64,000 bases of DNA from Mrakia gelida (Eukaryota; Basidiomycota; Tremellomycetes; Cystofilobasidiales; Mrakiaceae): contig BRON01000008.1 in assembly GCA_024345305.1 (NCBI GenBank), positions 620,001 to 684,000 of the forward strand, read 5' to 3'. This document shows, one piece after another, positions 1 through 10,778 of this stretch (within the stretch, counting starts at the first letter, position 1; each line of letters opens with the position of its first letter). Under the pieces are notes generated by a model. That model was not told the origin of the DNA and did not search any database. It saw nothing but the letters and a program-made list of their open reading frames with translations. A program made the position numbers and the translations under genes.

Positions 1-603
1 GGGGTGGAGAAACAACAAAGCCAAAGACCAAACGAACCACTCTCAGTCTCCCAATCCTCCCTCCTAGAATCCCCCGCGCCGACGCTGAACTCCATCTCTT
101 CCTCCCATGCTCGTTCGAGCTCGTCGGCGAGGGTGGAGATTTGGCGTTGGATGGATTGGACGCATTCAATGAGGCCTACTTGGGCGACTCTGTTTGAATA
201 GAAACCCCGAAAGAAGCGAGACAAGCAAAAGAGGAGGGACGGAGGGGAAGGAGTGTGAGCTCAACATCTTCTTCCCTTCCTTCCCCTCCTTTCCTTTTGC
301 TCCTAAAGGCGCGCTCGGGGGCAGACTCACCTCTCCGGCTCCTCCACAACCCTTTTGATAAGTGATCGAGTCTTCTTGACCGTGCTGGAGTCGAGGAGGA
401 GCTGGTGGAGGATGGTTTTGGTTTGGTCGAGGGTGAGATGGTCGAGGGAGGGAAGAGCCTCGGGGTCGAGTTTGGACTTCTTCTTCTTGGAGGAGGAGGC
501 AGCGGCTGCGGAATAGGAAGAAGGATCAGTATGGGGTGATGAGAAGGGGTGCGTGCGTGAAAAGAGGGGAGGTACGGGCTGCTCTTTTGGGCTTGGAGGA
601 CAT
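1..603 (-). CDS. Hypothetical protein, paralogue A (3' part outside window)
   Basis: Function not recognised. Three exons are visible: 603-576 (starts MSSKPKRAA), 505-331 and 189 to beyond base 1, joined by GTACCT..GCAG and GTGAGT..ACAG introns with phases that fit. The protein begins with a basic, nuclear-localisation-like stretch (KKKKSK), then a helical segment (LDHLTLDQTKTILHQLLL) that ends in VVEEPER and continues as VAQVGLIECVQS. The next gene (1078-2146) has the same exon plan, the same basic start and the same LxLLL..VVEEPxKIAQxGLxxCV pattern, so the two are tandem duplicates. The basic N-terminus followed by small helices is faintly like the nuclear proteasome tether Cut8/Sts1, but no motif proves this. 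The C-terminal half lies off the window. Confidence 0.6.
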
Positions 604-1077
604 GGGAGAAGGAGGAGGGAGTGAGGGTTGGAGTTGAGCTCGTGCAACGAAAAGAAGTGAGAAGGTTGATTTGGTTGTCAAGGAAGATTTGCTTGCCTGG
701 AAGTTTTGGGGGGCTCAATTAAATCATTCTGCGCAATCAATGTCATGCTTTCTTGTCGACAACGAAGATCTTCACTTGAGCCGGCGAGGGTTGAGAAGTG
801 GGACGCGTCGAGAACTCGCTTGCGAGTGTCGTTACTTGCTCGAATTCGACAGACCAGGACGGACTCAGGCCAGGAGACCGGAGTTAGGATATTTCGGAGT
901 GTCTTCACTGGAGACCTTGCGCGGGGGAGGCTTGAGATGGAAGGCAAAGCCGGATCGTAAGCGAGAGACAAGACGCGTCGCGTCTTCGCTTCTTGCGCTC
1001 GTTCAAGAGGTCGAAACCCCTCATCAGGCACAAGCAAACAGTACAGAGAGCCATCACAATCATGAACTGACGCGAAG
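604..1077. other. Spacer between tandem paralogues
   Basis: This 474-bp stretch lies between the stop of paralogue B and the start of paralogue A, both on the minus strand. It should hold the 3' end of B and the promoter of A. Several open frames cross it on both strands, but none has splice-compatible neighbours or recognisable protein character. One GACGCGTC-type palindrome sits near 812. I see no RNA gene. Confidence 0.5.
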
Positions 1078-2146
1078 CTAAGCTGCACCCTTCTTCCTAC
1101 CCTTCATCACCCTCGCCAAAGCCTCCTTCGACATTGACGCCTCGAGCTCCTTCTTCCTCGCGTTCAGAGCCCCGAAAGCCATGTCTTCCACCCTCCCTAT
1201 CGACTTCGGTAACTTACACAAAGCCTTCTTCCCCTTCCCAATACAGTCTCTACTTCTCATGAGCTTGATGAGCGCCATCTTCGGCTCCCACTTCGCTCCC
1301 TCCGCCTTGACTCGAAGCTCAATAACCTTCAACAGCTCCTTGTCCACGAGGTCGTTGAACTCCGTGATCTCCTGAGGCGTTCCTTCAACGATGAAGGCTG
1401 CTTGGATGGCGTAAAGGAAGAGGTCGAAGGTCGCTTCGAGGGTGACCGAGGAGGGTAAGGTTGGATGGTCCGACGGGAGGGAGGCGATGAGAGAGAGGTA
1501 AGGGACGAGAGCTCGGGCTACTTCGGGACCTGTTTCAGGGACGTGTAGAAGGGAAGAGATCAGTGTCAGCTTCGTATAGTGAACGGAGAGCGAAGTCGTC
1601 GTCAAAAACGAACCTTCATCCTCCGGCTCAGACTCGTCCTCGTCATCTTCCTCCTCCTCTCGTTCGTGATCCCACAGACCTGGACGGTAGCTCTCTTTCG
1701 ACTGCCGCCTCCGCTTCCCACTCTCGCGAGATAGTCGCCGAGACGCCCGGCATTTGAACCGGAGAGCTTTGACGCAAGCGTCCAGGCCATCTTGAGCGAT
1801 CCTAAGCAGCCAAAAAGGGGGTCAGCTCGAGCCTCGTCGTTCGTTCTCGTCCAGAGTTAGGAGGGAAAGCTCACTTGTCAGGCTCTTCAACGACGTGCTG
1901 AATGAGCGTTCGAGTCTTGGTTGAATTAGTGTGGTCGAGGAGGAGCTGCTCGAGGACGGTCCCTCGTTGTTCGAAGGAGAGATGGGAGATGGAAGAAGGA
2001 GGCCCAGTGAGGTCGAGGGTTTTGGGCTTCTTTGCTGAGGAGGTCGTAGCTGGAAGAGAGAAAAACTCTCGGTCAGCGAGAGCTCGTGATATACGAGAGA
2101 GGTGGGTAAGCCTACCTGTCGAGGTGCTCTTTCTTTTGGCGGACAT
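1078..2146 (-). CDS. Hypothetical protein, paralogue B (309 aa)
   Basis: Function not recognised. Exons 2146-2116, 2049-1875 and 1801-1078 splice to 930 nt. The start is the ATG at 2146 (MSAKRKSTST), which matches the tandem neighbour (MSSKPKRAA) in position and exon length. Order of segments: basic putative nuclear signal (residues 1-20), short helical region with LEQLLLDH (about 30-60), basic Arg/Ser/Lys patch, an acidic run of Glu/Asp (about 110-125), then a helical, mostly hydrophobic C-terminal half ending in a Lys/Arg-rich tail (MKGRKKGAA). Two introns sit at positions matching those of paralogue A. It shares a 136-bp divergent promoter with the F-box gene at 2283. A distant relation to Cut8/Sts1-type proteasome tethers is possible but is only a guess. 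Confidence 0.7.
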
Positions 2147-2282
2147 GGCGAAGGAGGAAGAGAGAGAGTGAGTGTTGGCGGAAGGCTGAAATGTTGAGCT
2201 CGACGCTTCCTCCTTCCCTCCCTCCGCTTCCTTCCCGACCACGAGCTCGTTAGATCAACTTTCTTCTCAAGATCAGCTCTCA
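2147..2282. promoter_or_regulatory. Short divergent promoter, paralogue B / F-box gene
   Basis: Only 136 bp separate two divergent start codons, so the two genes must share promoter sequence. The stretch is rich in C and T on the plus strand. I see no clear TATA box. Confidence 0.5.
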
Positions 2283-4184
2283 ATGGAACCCTCTGAACTC
2301 TCGTCTCACGAGGAACCAGCTCCGGACAACCCTAAAGACGACGAAACCACCAATTCAGCCCTCCTTCGCTTGACGATCCCTCCTCCTGCCTCCCCTCCTC
2401 CTTCGCTCTCCCCCATCGCTCCTTCCCTCTCCAACGCCAGTACTCAACCCCCCGGCGCCTCCCTGGACTCCATCGTCCCTACTCGATTCCCCTATGGCGG
2501 TCTTCCTCCCGAGCTCTGGTCCTGGATCTTGGCCATCGCGAATAGTTGGTCTAACGGAGGAGAGCCGCACCCGGAGCGATTCGAGCCTCTCCTCGACTTC
2601 ATCCTCTTCATGGATCAGTTCCACTCAAGACAGCACGCCTCACCGGAGCTCATGAGCTGCTGTCTGGTTTCCAAGAAGTTCTACGTGAGTTCGGGAGTGG
2701 TCTGGCGGACAGAAGAAAGAAGAGGGATTTGAGCTCAAGCTGACCTTCGACCGTCCGTCCCTCCTTCTCTTCCGTTTCTTCGCTTCTGACGGTCACTTAG
2801 GGACTCGCCACCAAACTCCTCTACAGAGACGTCGCTCTCCACTCCTTCGAACGGTTCCAAGCCTACGTCAAGCTCGTTCGAGACGACGCTGTCTCGTCGG
2901 ATCCTCGATTCCTAGGACGAGCGCTCGTCACGCTCGATCTCAAGACGGACAGCTACCCTCCTTCCTCGGACGTCTTTCGCCTCCCACCCACTCTCGAGGC
3001 GGTGGAAGGGACAGCTCCGCTACCCGAGCAGGATCTACTCAAGAAGGAGGAGGAGGAGGACGGCGGTTTGACGGTCTACGACCTTCTCCCTCACACTCCC
3101 AACATCGCCGTCCTCCTGGTAGGCGATGAACAGAACATCCGACCTTCCTTCTTTCGGACGATCGAGCTCAGAGCTTCGAAAGTCTACCTCGCTTGCTGGT
3201 ACCGTGAGTTTCAATCTCGTTTTGACGCGGCTAGGGAGCGAGACTGATAACTTGCTTCGCGTGGACTTCTCCTTCCTCCAGACGTCGAAGTAACCAACAC
3301 CAACCTCCCTTCCTTCCTCGCCGTCTTCGCCGCCCTCTCCCCAACCCTCCAAGAAGTAGGCTTCCACTCAACCTCCTCCATCCTCTCCCCTCTTCCCTTC
3401 CCCAACGAAACCTTCCCCTCCCTCACCCTCCCTCACGTCCACTCCCTCCGCCTTCGCGCACCCATGACAGGAGGGAACGGCTCCCTCTTCCGTCTCCTCA
3501 CCGCCTGGGATCTCCCCTCCCTCAAACTCCTCCACCTCGACCCCCACGACGAAGCAGGTCCCGATCAACCTGCCTTCCTCCTCCCTTTCTTCCAAAAACA
3601 CGGCGAACGCGTCGAGGACTTTTTCTTCGATTCGACGTTCTTCGAGGACTTCTTACCCTACGCGTACCTCCTTCCGAATCTCACGAGCTTGAGTGCGTAC
3701 ATCTTCGATGTGGCGAAGGGGGCGGATCTGGAGCCTTTGAAGCCTGTGTTGGGGAGGTTGAAGTCGTTGTTGGCGTACTCGGCGAGGGAGTACTCTGGGT
3801 ACGAGGAGGAGGCGGAGGAGGTGGAGAGAAGGGTGAAGGAGGAGGTGGAGAGGACGAAGAGGGTGACGGGAGAGGTGAACAGGCAATGCTTGCCGATGTT
3901 GGAGGATCTGCTTTGGGTTGGAGGGAAGGAGGAGGAGAGAGGTGGGAGCATGTGAGTCGAGCGTCGTTTTCTTACCTCGAGCTCTTTTCGCTGTGCGAAG
4001 GGACTGACTCATCCTTCTTTTTTTCTCCGGCTCTTGGTGTGTGTTCAGCATCCGGGAATGGCTAGCTCGTCTCGAGGAGGACGGAGTTCGAACGCGTCTG
4101 GTCATCGTCGACAGGGAGGAACCGATCTCGGTCTTCCAGGATCCGCTTCCGGTTCAGCTCGGAGATTTGGGCGACGAGGTTTAG
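2283..4184 (+). CDS. F-box domain protein (536 aa)
   Basis: Probable substrate adaptor of an SCF ubiquitin ligase. Exons 2283-2684, 2801-3203, 3282-3951 and 4049-4184 give 1611 nt. After a Pro/Ser-rich leader (residues 1-75) comes an F-box-like segment: GLPPELWSWIL (about 77-87), a variable loop, then LMSCCLVSKKFYGLATKLLYRDV spanning the first splice junction, the usual F-box pattern in basidiomycetes. The rest looks like a leucine-rich, repeat-poor substrate-binding region, with a Glu/Lys-rich coiled-coil-like stretch near residue 430. The last exon reads IREWLARLEEDGVRTRLVIV and stops at 4182-4184. A possible GTGAGT intron just after the stop would lie in the 3' UTR. The target protein is unknown. 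Confidence 0.75.
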
Positions 4185-5101
4185 GCTCGCCTATAATATC
4201 ACTGCCTGGAGGTGAGTTCCTCTTCTTCGTCAGCTTGTCCGAGCGCTGCTTCGAGCTCGACGCGTCGACCCTCGACCCGCAACCTCGCGCTCGCTCGCTG
4301 ACTTGCCTTCCTCTTCCCTGCACCCACGTCAAAGCTCAACATCTCGACTGGTACCAAAGGTTCTCAGGATCCCACCTCCGTTCTTCAGTAGTCTACGTCG
4401 CTCCTCTTCAACGTTGCCTCGCTCTCGTCGTTTCGTTAGTCACTTGTTCGACGATCGCGTCCCTTCTTATCTATCAGCTTCTTACGACTTCCGACACGCT
4501 TCTAATCTAACAGATACTCCGTCCGAACAATGAGAATCGGACACAAAGAGAAAAACATAACGCGAGCGATTCCGAGGAGGGAGTCGACGCGTCTCTCTCG
4601 CTGTCGCGCTCGCGGTTCTTCTCCCCTCTTCCGTCGACCCTCGAGTCCCCCTCTAACGAACTCGACGCTCAAAGCCCTCTCCTCTCACACCCTCTCAGCA
4701 ATTCCATCATCTTTCCCTCATCTCGAGCGAGCAAGACAAAACATTCGGTTCAATTTTGGGTGGCTAGCTTTTCTGCAGTTGGCTTGTTGTACGAAGGAGA
4801 AACTGACGAGACGACGGCGAAAACAACGGAGGTGTAGAAGGGTGCAGCAAGACAGACTAGCGAGCTTGTAAGAGTGTAAAGCGGACGAACAAAAGCAAAA
4901 CGAAACGAAGAAAAAAGACGGCCCAAGAAGCAGGTAGAGAGATATAGGAAGAAAGGGAGCTGAGCTTTTAAGGGTTGTGTACGTGAACAAAGCTATTGTG
5001 CGAGTGTTACAAAGCGGGGTGGTGGAATGGGGGGTTGCGAGAGAATGAATGGGAAAGAAACGAGAAACGAACAACGAAAAACGCGTCGTCCGTCCGTCCA
5101 C
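4185..5101. other. 3' flanks of convergent genes
   Basis: This 917-bp region lies between two convergent stop codons. It starts with what looks like a spliced 3' UTR (GTGAGT near 4212, CTGAC near 4300). The rest has short open frames without protein character. An A-rich stretch at about 4880-4960 may hold polyadenylation signals for the minus-strand gene. No RNA gene seen. Confidence 0.45.
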
Positions 5102-6615
5102 TCACACCCTCACCGCCCCAACCAAGCTTCCTCCTTCGCTGACGATTTGCGTTTGCCCTTCGTCGATGGTTGTTGTTGAGTGGAGGGTGATGGGTGAGGA
5201 GGAAGCTTCGATGATGGAGGTGGTGAAGGTGGAGGGAGGAGGGAGGGAGGGGCTCGTGTGAGCTTCGGAGGAGGGAGGTGGGGAGGAAGGAGGAGGGTTG
5301 GCGATTTGTTCGGTTATTTCCGAGGAGAGGTTGGAGGGTCTTCGTTGAGTTGGAGGAGGTTTGGTTGCTGATGAGGTTGAGGTGGGTTTGGAGGGAGGAG
5401 GGACGGTGGAGGAGGGCGAAGGTGAAGGTGCTGAGGAGGTCGGGGATACAACTGTTTCCTTCCTTCTCCCAACAACCTCCGACACCAGAGCACTCTTCCT
5501 CTTCTTCTTGAGGTTGGTAGCACTCGTCGTCGAAGCAGGCTTGACTACTACTGCTGCTCCTCCTCCTGAGGCAGCAGCAGCAGCAGCGAGCTTCGCCTTG
5601 GTGACCGCTCCTCCCTTGACTGGCACGTTCACGCTTCCCGTTGTGTTCCTCCTGAACACTCCCGTCGGGCGAGTTCCTACGGATCCAGCTCCGTGATGAG
5701 TTTTAGCCTTGGTTGAGCCGTCGGCGGTTGCGCGACGGGAAGGGGTTGCAGGGTTGGAAGGGAAGAGTCGAGGCGGAGGAGGAGGGATGTAAGGAGCGTA
5801 GGTTGGAGGGGAGAAGCGGTCGTTGGCGAGGGAGGTAGGGAGGGGTTGAGAGCATCTGTATCCGAGGGAGGGAGAGGGGGAGACACATGTGCCAGAGATT
5901 GTTAAAAGTCGGGAAGGAGGAGGTTGATGAAGGTTGGGTTGGGTCGAAGGCGCAGGAAAGGAAAGGAAGGGAGAGCGTCGTGTCAGCTTGGAAAGGTCCC
6001 TCGGTCTCCGTTTCTTTCCTCCCTCCCCCTTCCAAATCGTACAAAGCTCCCCTTCCTTCTGGCGGACAACTTCACTTCAAAAACGAGGAGAAAGCTGGGA
6101 TGAAGGAGCATAGAAGGGTGTGAGACTTACGATACTAGGATCGACGGAAGGTTGGCTACACCTCCTAGACTTTGTCTTCTGTTCTCTCTCTCGGTACTCC
6201 CCCTCCTGCTGTCTCCGGTCGAGCCCCCAGTAGCACCGTCCCTTTGACCACCAGACACTGAACTTCCTACGGGACTTCCAGCTCGACTGCCACTCCCTTC
6301 CGAGGATGTTCCTCCGAGGGTTGAAGCTGTTGTTGAGAGAGGGAGGTTGGAAGAAGGCGAGAAGGCGTTGCCGGAAGGAAACCTAGCGGATTTTGACAGT
6401 CGGTTGTGCGTGGAAGAGGAGGAGGTAGAGGAAGATTTCGTCGAAGAACGGGAACGAGTTCGAGGAGGGAAGGTGAGAGGGATACGAGAAGGAGGCATTC
6501 GAGGCGAAAGGGGAAGAGAAGGAGGGGAGGAAGAAAGGGTGGGCGTGAGGGTTGGAAGAAGAAGAGAGGAAGGGAGCTCGTCGACTCTCCTTCTCCGCCT
6601 GGCTTTCGGCCCCAC
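5102..6615 (-). CDS. Ser/Pro-rich low-complexity protein (412 aa)
   Basis: Function not recognised. Two exons, 6615-6131 and 5855-5102, give 1239 nt; the intron of 275 nt is long for this window but has GTAAGT, a GCTGAC branch site and an ACAG acceptor. The protein starts MGPKARRRRR, a strongly basic and probably nuclear signal, and is dominated by Ser, Pro, Thr and Ala with a Gly/Ser run and an Arg-rich patch (RRGSTERENRRQS). The second exon has poly-Ala, LKKKRKSALVSEVVGRRKE (a second basic cluster) and Pro/Ser repeats. No catalytic or structured domain is visible, so it is likely mostly disordered. The start could also lie at the next in-frame ATG (MPPSRI). Confidence 0.6.
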
Positions 6616-7235
6616 TAAAAACGGTCGATTGTTTCACCACAAAAACAGGAGAAAATGAGTATAAATCGTTTATCGCTGGGATAGACAGAATCGAAGAGAA
6701 ATGAGTCCGAGGAAATGTAGAGAGTCGTTGGACGCAGGAAGGAGGGAGGGAGGGAGGGAAGGTGAGCTCGACGTAAGGGGAACTTCGCAAACTCGCCCGA
6801 AGGAAGAGAAGACCTTCCTGCTGCTTGGTTTCCCTCAGATTTTTCGTAGAGAATCATCTCCTCGGACACGGCTCAGTCGAACCCCCATATTGCTTCAAAG
6901 AAAATCTGAAAAAGTATAGAGTAACGGTCGTCACGCACGCAGCCAAAGTCGCGTCCCTCTCAGTGTTGTCGAATCGTTCTCGCTCAACCTCCCTCACCTC
7001 CTTCCCTCCCTCCCCTTCCCTTCCCCTCTCTCTCCCGCCCAAAAGAGGGTAACCCTTCCTCCCTTCTCTTCCAAAGAAGAGCCTCCTATACCCTTCCTTC
7101 CGGCAACCACCTTTTCAACCTTCGAAAACTTTCCTTTTCCCTTCGAGCAGGCCGACAAACCCATCCAAACGAGGACGTTCCTCTCGCGTTCCCTCCCTCT
7201 CTTCCTCCTCCCCTCGCTCTCCTCGTCCTCGAACG
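6616..7235. promoter_or_regulatory. Divergent promoter region upstream of DBF4
   Basis: This 620-bp gap separates the Ser/Pro-rich gene (minus) from DBF4 (plus) and must hold both promoters. The DBF4-proximal 200 bp are strongly pyrimidine-rich on the plus strand (repeats of CTCC, TTCC). A GGGA repeat lies near 6740-6755. I see no ACGCGT box here. Confidence 0.45.
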
Positions 7236-10100
7236 ATGCCCCCTTCGTACAGTCGAGCTTCCAAACCCTCTCAACCTCAAGCGCTTACCCCTCTCAAACG
7301 AACTGCCGCTGGACTGAGTGCCAGTATCTCCAAGGAGAACTCCCCTTCTCGAGCTCAAGCGATCGCTGCAGGAGGAGCTCGTCCATCCGCGAAGCGTTTC
7401 AAGTCAGTCAACGGTGCTCCAATGGCCTGTCCCTCAACAACGTCAACAACTCTACCATCTCAACATCAACTCGCACTGCCAGAGGACAAGGCTGGGAAGG
7501 ACAGACTGGGAGGAGGAGGAGGGGGAGGGGAGAAGGAATCAGCAACGGCGGCGTCGTTGGCGTCGAAGAAGGAGAGGGAAGCCAAGCAGGCTAGTCTAGC
7601 TAGGGACGAGGAGGAGTTCGTCAGCAAGTACACCAAGGCCTTCCCTTCCTTCGTCTTCCACTTCGATTCCGTTCAACCTGGACCAGCAGAGGGGAAGATC
7701 CTCGACTTGGGAGGGGTGAGCTTTGACCTTTCTCTCCCTTCCTTCCCTTCCCTCTTCCCCTTCGTCGTTCTTGCTCATCCTGTTAGAAGCTGACTCTTTC
7801 TCTCCCTCTCTACTTCACCTTCATACAGCGAATCGACAAGTTCTTCTCCAAATACGTCACCCATGTCATCAGTTCACGACCAGTACCCGTTCCAAACGAC
7901 AAGGAGAACGCTCCTCCCTCAGCCAAAGCAGCCCTCGCAGCGGCTGAGAGCTCACGACGAGCTGCCGTTGTCGATTCTAGGACCATGCTTGCTGCTTCCA
8001 GAGTTCCCAAACCGTGAGTAGCTTCGACTATTAAGCGTTCTACGCGTCCAAGGGGGAGGAGGAAGGAGGGAAGGAGGAGGGAGGTCAGCTCGTTGACGCC
8101 GTTTGGTTTCGCTTCCTTCCCTTGTCTCGTCGCGTCTCTCAGACCCGTCAACCCTTTCCTTGACGAAGGAGGACCCTCGGACGTTCTTCAGAAGGCTGTT
8201 TCGTTCAAGATGAAGGTGTGGGATCTCAAGAGTATGTACAATCTACCTCTCCAAACGACGACGACGGTCTCACCTCTTCGACGTCGGCGTTCCTGAGCTC
8301 ACCCTCCTTCCTCCACTCTCCCCTTCCTCTCACAGAGCTCAACTCCGTCCTCTCTCGTCTCGCCACCTCCTCCAAACCCTCCACCTCTCGCACCACCACC
8401 CATCGACCCTCCCAATCGTCCCTCTCCCACCTCCTCGCCGACGAGAAGATCCACGGAACGCGAGAACGAGACCTCTCCGCTCCTCGACCCGACTACCACT
8501 ACTTCACCAAGGGAAGCTTCTTCATCCTGTGCGAGGACGCGACGGGAGAGTACAGGACGGTTCTCGCCAAGGAGTACGATCGACCTCGAGGAGGAGAAGC
8601 TCCAGAATGGCCAGTCCTCCACGGAAACTTCCTCAAGGCTTCGACGTCAGCGCCGGTCAAGATGGAACCCGTCGAGCCCAAGCTGCCACCGCTCCAGAAG
8701 AAGACTTCGACGACTGCCGCCACAGCCTCGGCCTCCAAGGTTCCCATCGGACTCTCAGCCAAAACGAGACTCGCCGCCGTCAGGGAGACAGCAGGAGATC
8801 TTCGTCGCTCAGCCTCGCTCAACAACCTCAGCAAAACAGCCAAGCTCATCGCAGAAGAGGAACGACTTCTCGCTCTCGCCAACGAAGGACCCAACGACGA
8901 AGCCGGAGTCGATCGTCCTTACATCGCCGCGTCGGGAAACAGCGTCGGAATCACGTCGACCATCACGTCGGCTCAGTCTGGAACGGGACACGGAGGAGGA
9001 GGAAACAACGCCGCCGCCATGAAGAGAGATCAGAGAAGAGTCGTCGAGCTCCCTAGGAAGGTCGTCCCAGTCGTCTCAGGTCTTCGAGGTCTCGCTCCCA
9101 GCAGGATGACGGATCAGTCGAAGGTCGAGCTCCTCCCTTCCGCCAGCATCACCGAGCGCGCCGTCGACGAGGACCAGAGGATGATCGATCTCGACTCTAC
9201 ACCAGCAGAAGCCGACGAGGACATGGCCGTCGTCGAGGAGGGAGAGGGAGACAGCGTGTGGAAAGGTCGAGGCGACGCAGCTCCAGCACCCGCCGTCGAG
9301 TCTCGCAAGAGGAAGCACATGGTCGACCACGTTCATCGGACCCTCGCCGTCGGAGATCCCAAGGGGAAGGTCGCTGGAAGAATGGATCCTCCTCCTCCCA
9401 TCAAGAAGAGGTACTCGTTCCCTGGAGCTCTTCCCAGGAGGGAGAAGAGCATGGTTCGACTGCCGCCGAGGGAGGAGAACAAGAAGCCTGGGTACTGTGA
9501 GAACTGCAGGATCAAGTTCGATGACTTCTCTGAGGTGAGTTCTCGCGTCTCTTCTCGTCCGCTCCGTCGCGTCTCGCTGTTCGTTCGTGTTTCGCCCTCG
9601 ACGACGAAACTGACGCGTCCCTCTCCCTCCCTCTCCCCTTCTTCTCTTTCCCACAGCACATCGTCTCCCGAAAACACCGACGCTTCGCACTCAACACCGC
9701 CCACTTCAAAGACCTCGACACCGTCCTCGACCGACTCGTTCGAGAACCCGTTCGACGAGCTCCAGTCCACGTCGCTCCTCCTCCCTTCAAGCCCGCCGTT
9801 CGACGACCCGAATCCGACTCCGAGGACGAGGCCTCATCCGAGGAGGAGGAGGACGACGGGGGACACCACCAGCAGCAGGAAGCCGAGCAGTCCGAGGACG
9901 TCGACGAGTCCGACGACGGAGCAGACGGAGAGGAGGTCGTCCCTCAGTGGGTCCTCGAGGAGCACGAGCGAGACAGGCAGCAGTTGAGCGAGGAGGCTAG
10001 GCTCAGGGAAGCGGAGGAGGAGGAGGTGGATGAGATTGACGAGGACGAGGAGTCTGACGATCCTCTGGAGTTGGATATGGGGGACGAGGACGAGGAGTAG
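7236..10100 (+). CDS. DBF4: Dbf4-type regulatory subunit of Cdc7 kinase (798 aa)
   Basis: Dbf4/Dfp1/Him1 binds and activates Cdc7, which phosphorylates the MCM helicase to fire origins in S phase. Exons 7236-7715, 7829-8013, 8143-8231, 8336-9534 and 9657-10100 join in phase. The three family motifs are present in order: motif N, a BRCT-like segment around FVFHFDS and LGGRIDKFFSKYVTHVISS (about residues 145-175); motif M, YHYFTKGSFFILCED (about 305-320); and motif C, the zinc finger YCENC with a pair of His in HIVSRKHRRFA (about 638-662), where the CCHH ligands straddle the last intron. The C-terminus is very acidic. The N-terminus carries basic and KEN-like (SKENSPS, DKENAPP) sequences that might serve degradation by APC/C, as known for Dbf4; this is inference. 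Confidence 0.92.
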
Positions 10101-10778
10101 GGAGGAGGAGTTAGCATCGACCGACCAGCACGCGCAACGAACGACGACGACACACATCATTCCCTTGGGTTTTCTTAGGCTTTTCTTTCTCTTTCTCACC
10201 CTCATTTCTCCTGTTCTCTTGTCCTCCTTGCCTACACTTCACTTTTCATCAGCCCTTAGCTTTCCCATACCAACCTCACGACACCTTCTCTCGCTTTCTC
10301 TCTCTCTTTTCCTCTGCTGCCTTCCCTCTTTCTCTTTCACTCTTCATCGAGGCAACCTGACCTTCCTCTCCTTTCCTCACACTCGCATAGGCTACCTCGT
10401 TACCTTCACGCTGTTCATAGGCTACTCGTTTCCTCTTTCTCTTTCGCTCGCACGCTCCCTCTCTTCTCTCCAGCTTTGACTTATCCCTTTCCCTTTCTCT
10501 CTCTTCTCTCTCACTCTAGCACTTTTTCTCTCGTCTCTCGTCTCTCGATCCCATGCACGCCCATCTTTTTCTTCCAAGTCGCCCTCACCTAGGGCTGATC
10601 TCGCTTCGTAAGTCCGTCAGTAACCCCCCCTTTTCGCCCTCCGAAAACTCAACCGGAGCCTCTCCCGGACTCAGCTTCCCTCCCTCTCCTCCCCTCCCTC
10701 CTTCCCTCCCACCGTTCTCTCCCACCAACCACCACGCTCTTCCTCTCTCCCTCAACACACCTTCACCTTCCCCAAACC
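10101..10778. other. Spacer between DBF4 and the reductase gene
   Basis: 678 bp of very C/T-rich DNA hold the 3' UTR of DBF4 and the promoter of the next gene. Runs of CTCTTTC and CTTTCC fill 10180-10560, and CCTCC repeats precede the next ATG. Open frames here are low-complexity by-products of this composition. No RNA gene seen. Confidence 0.5.
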
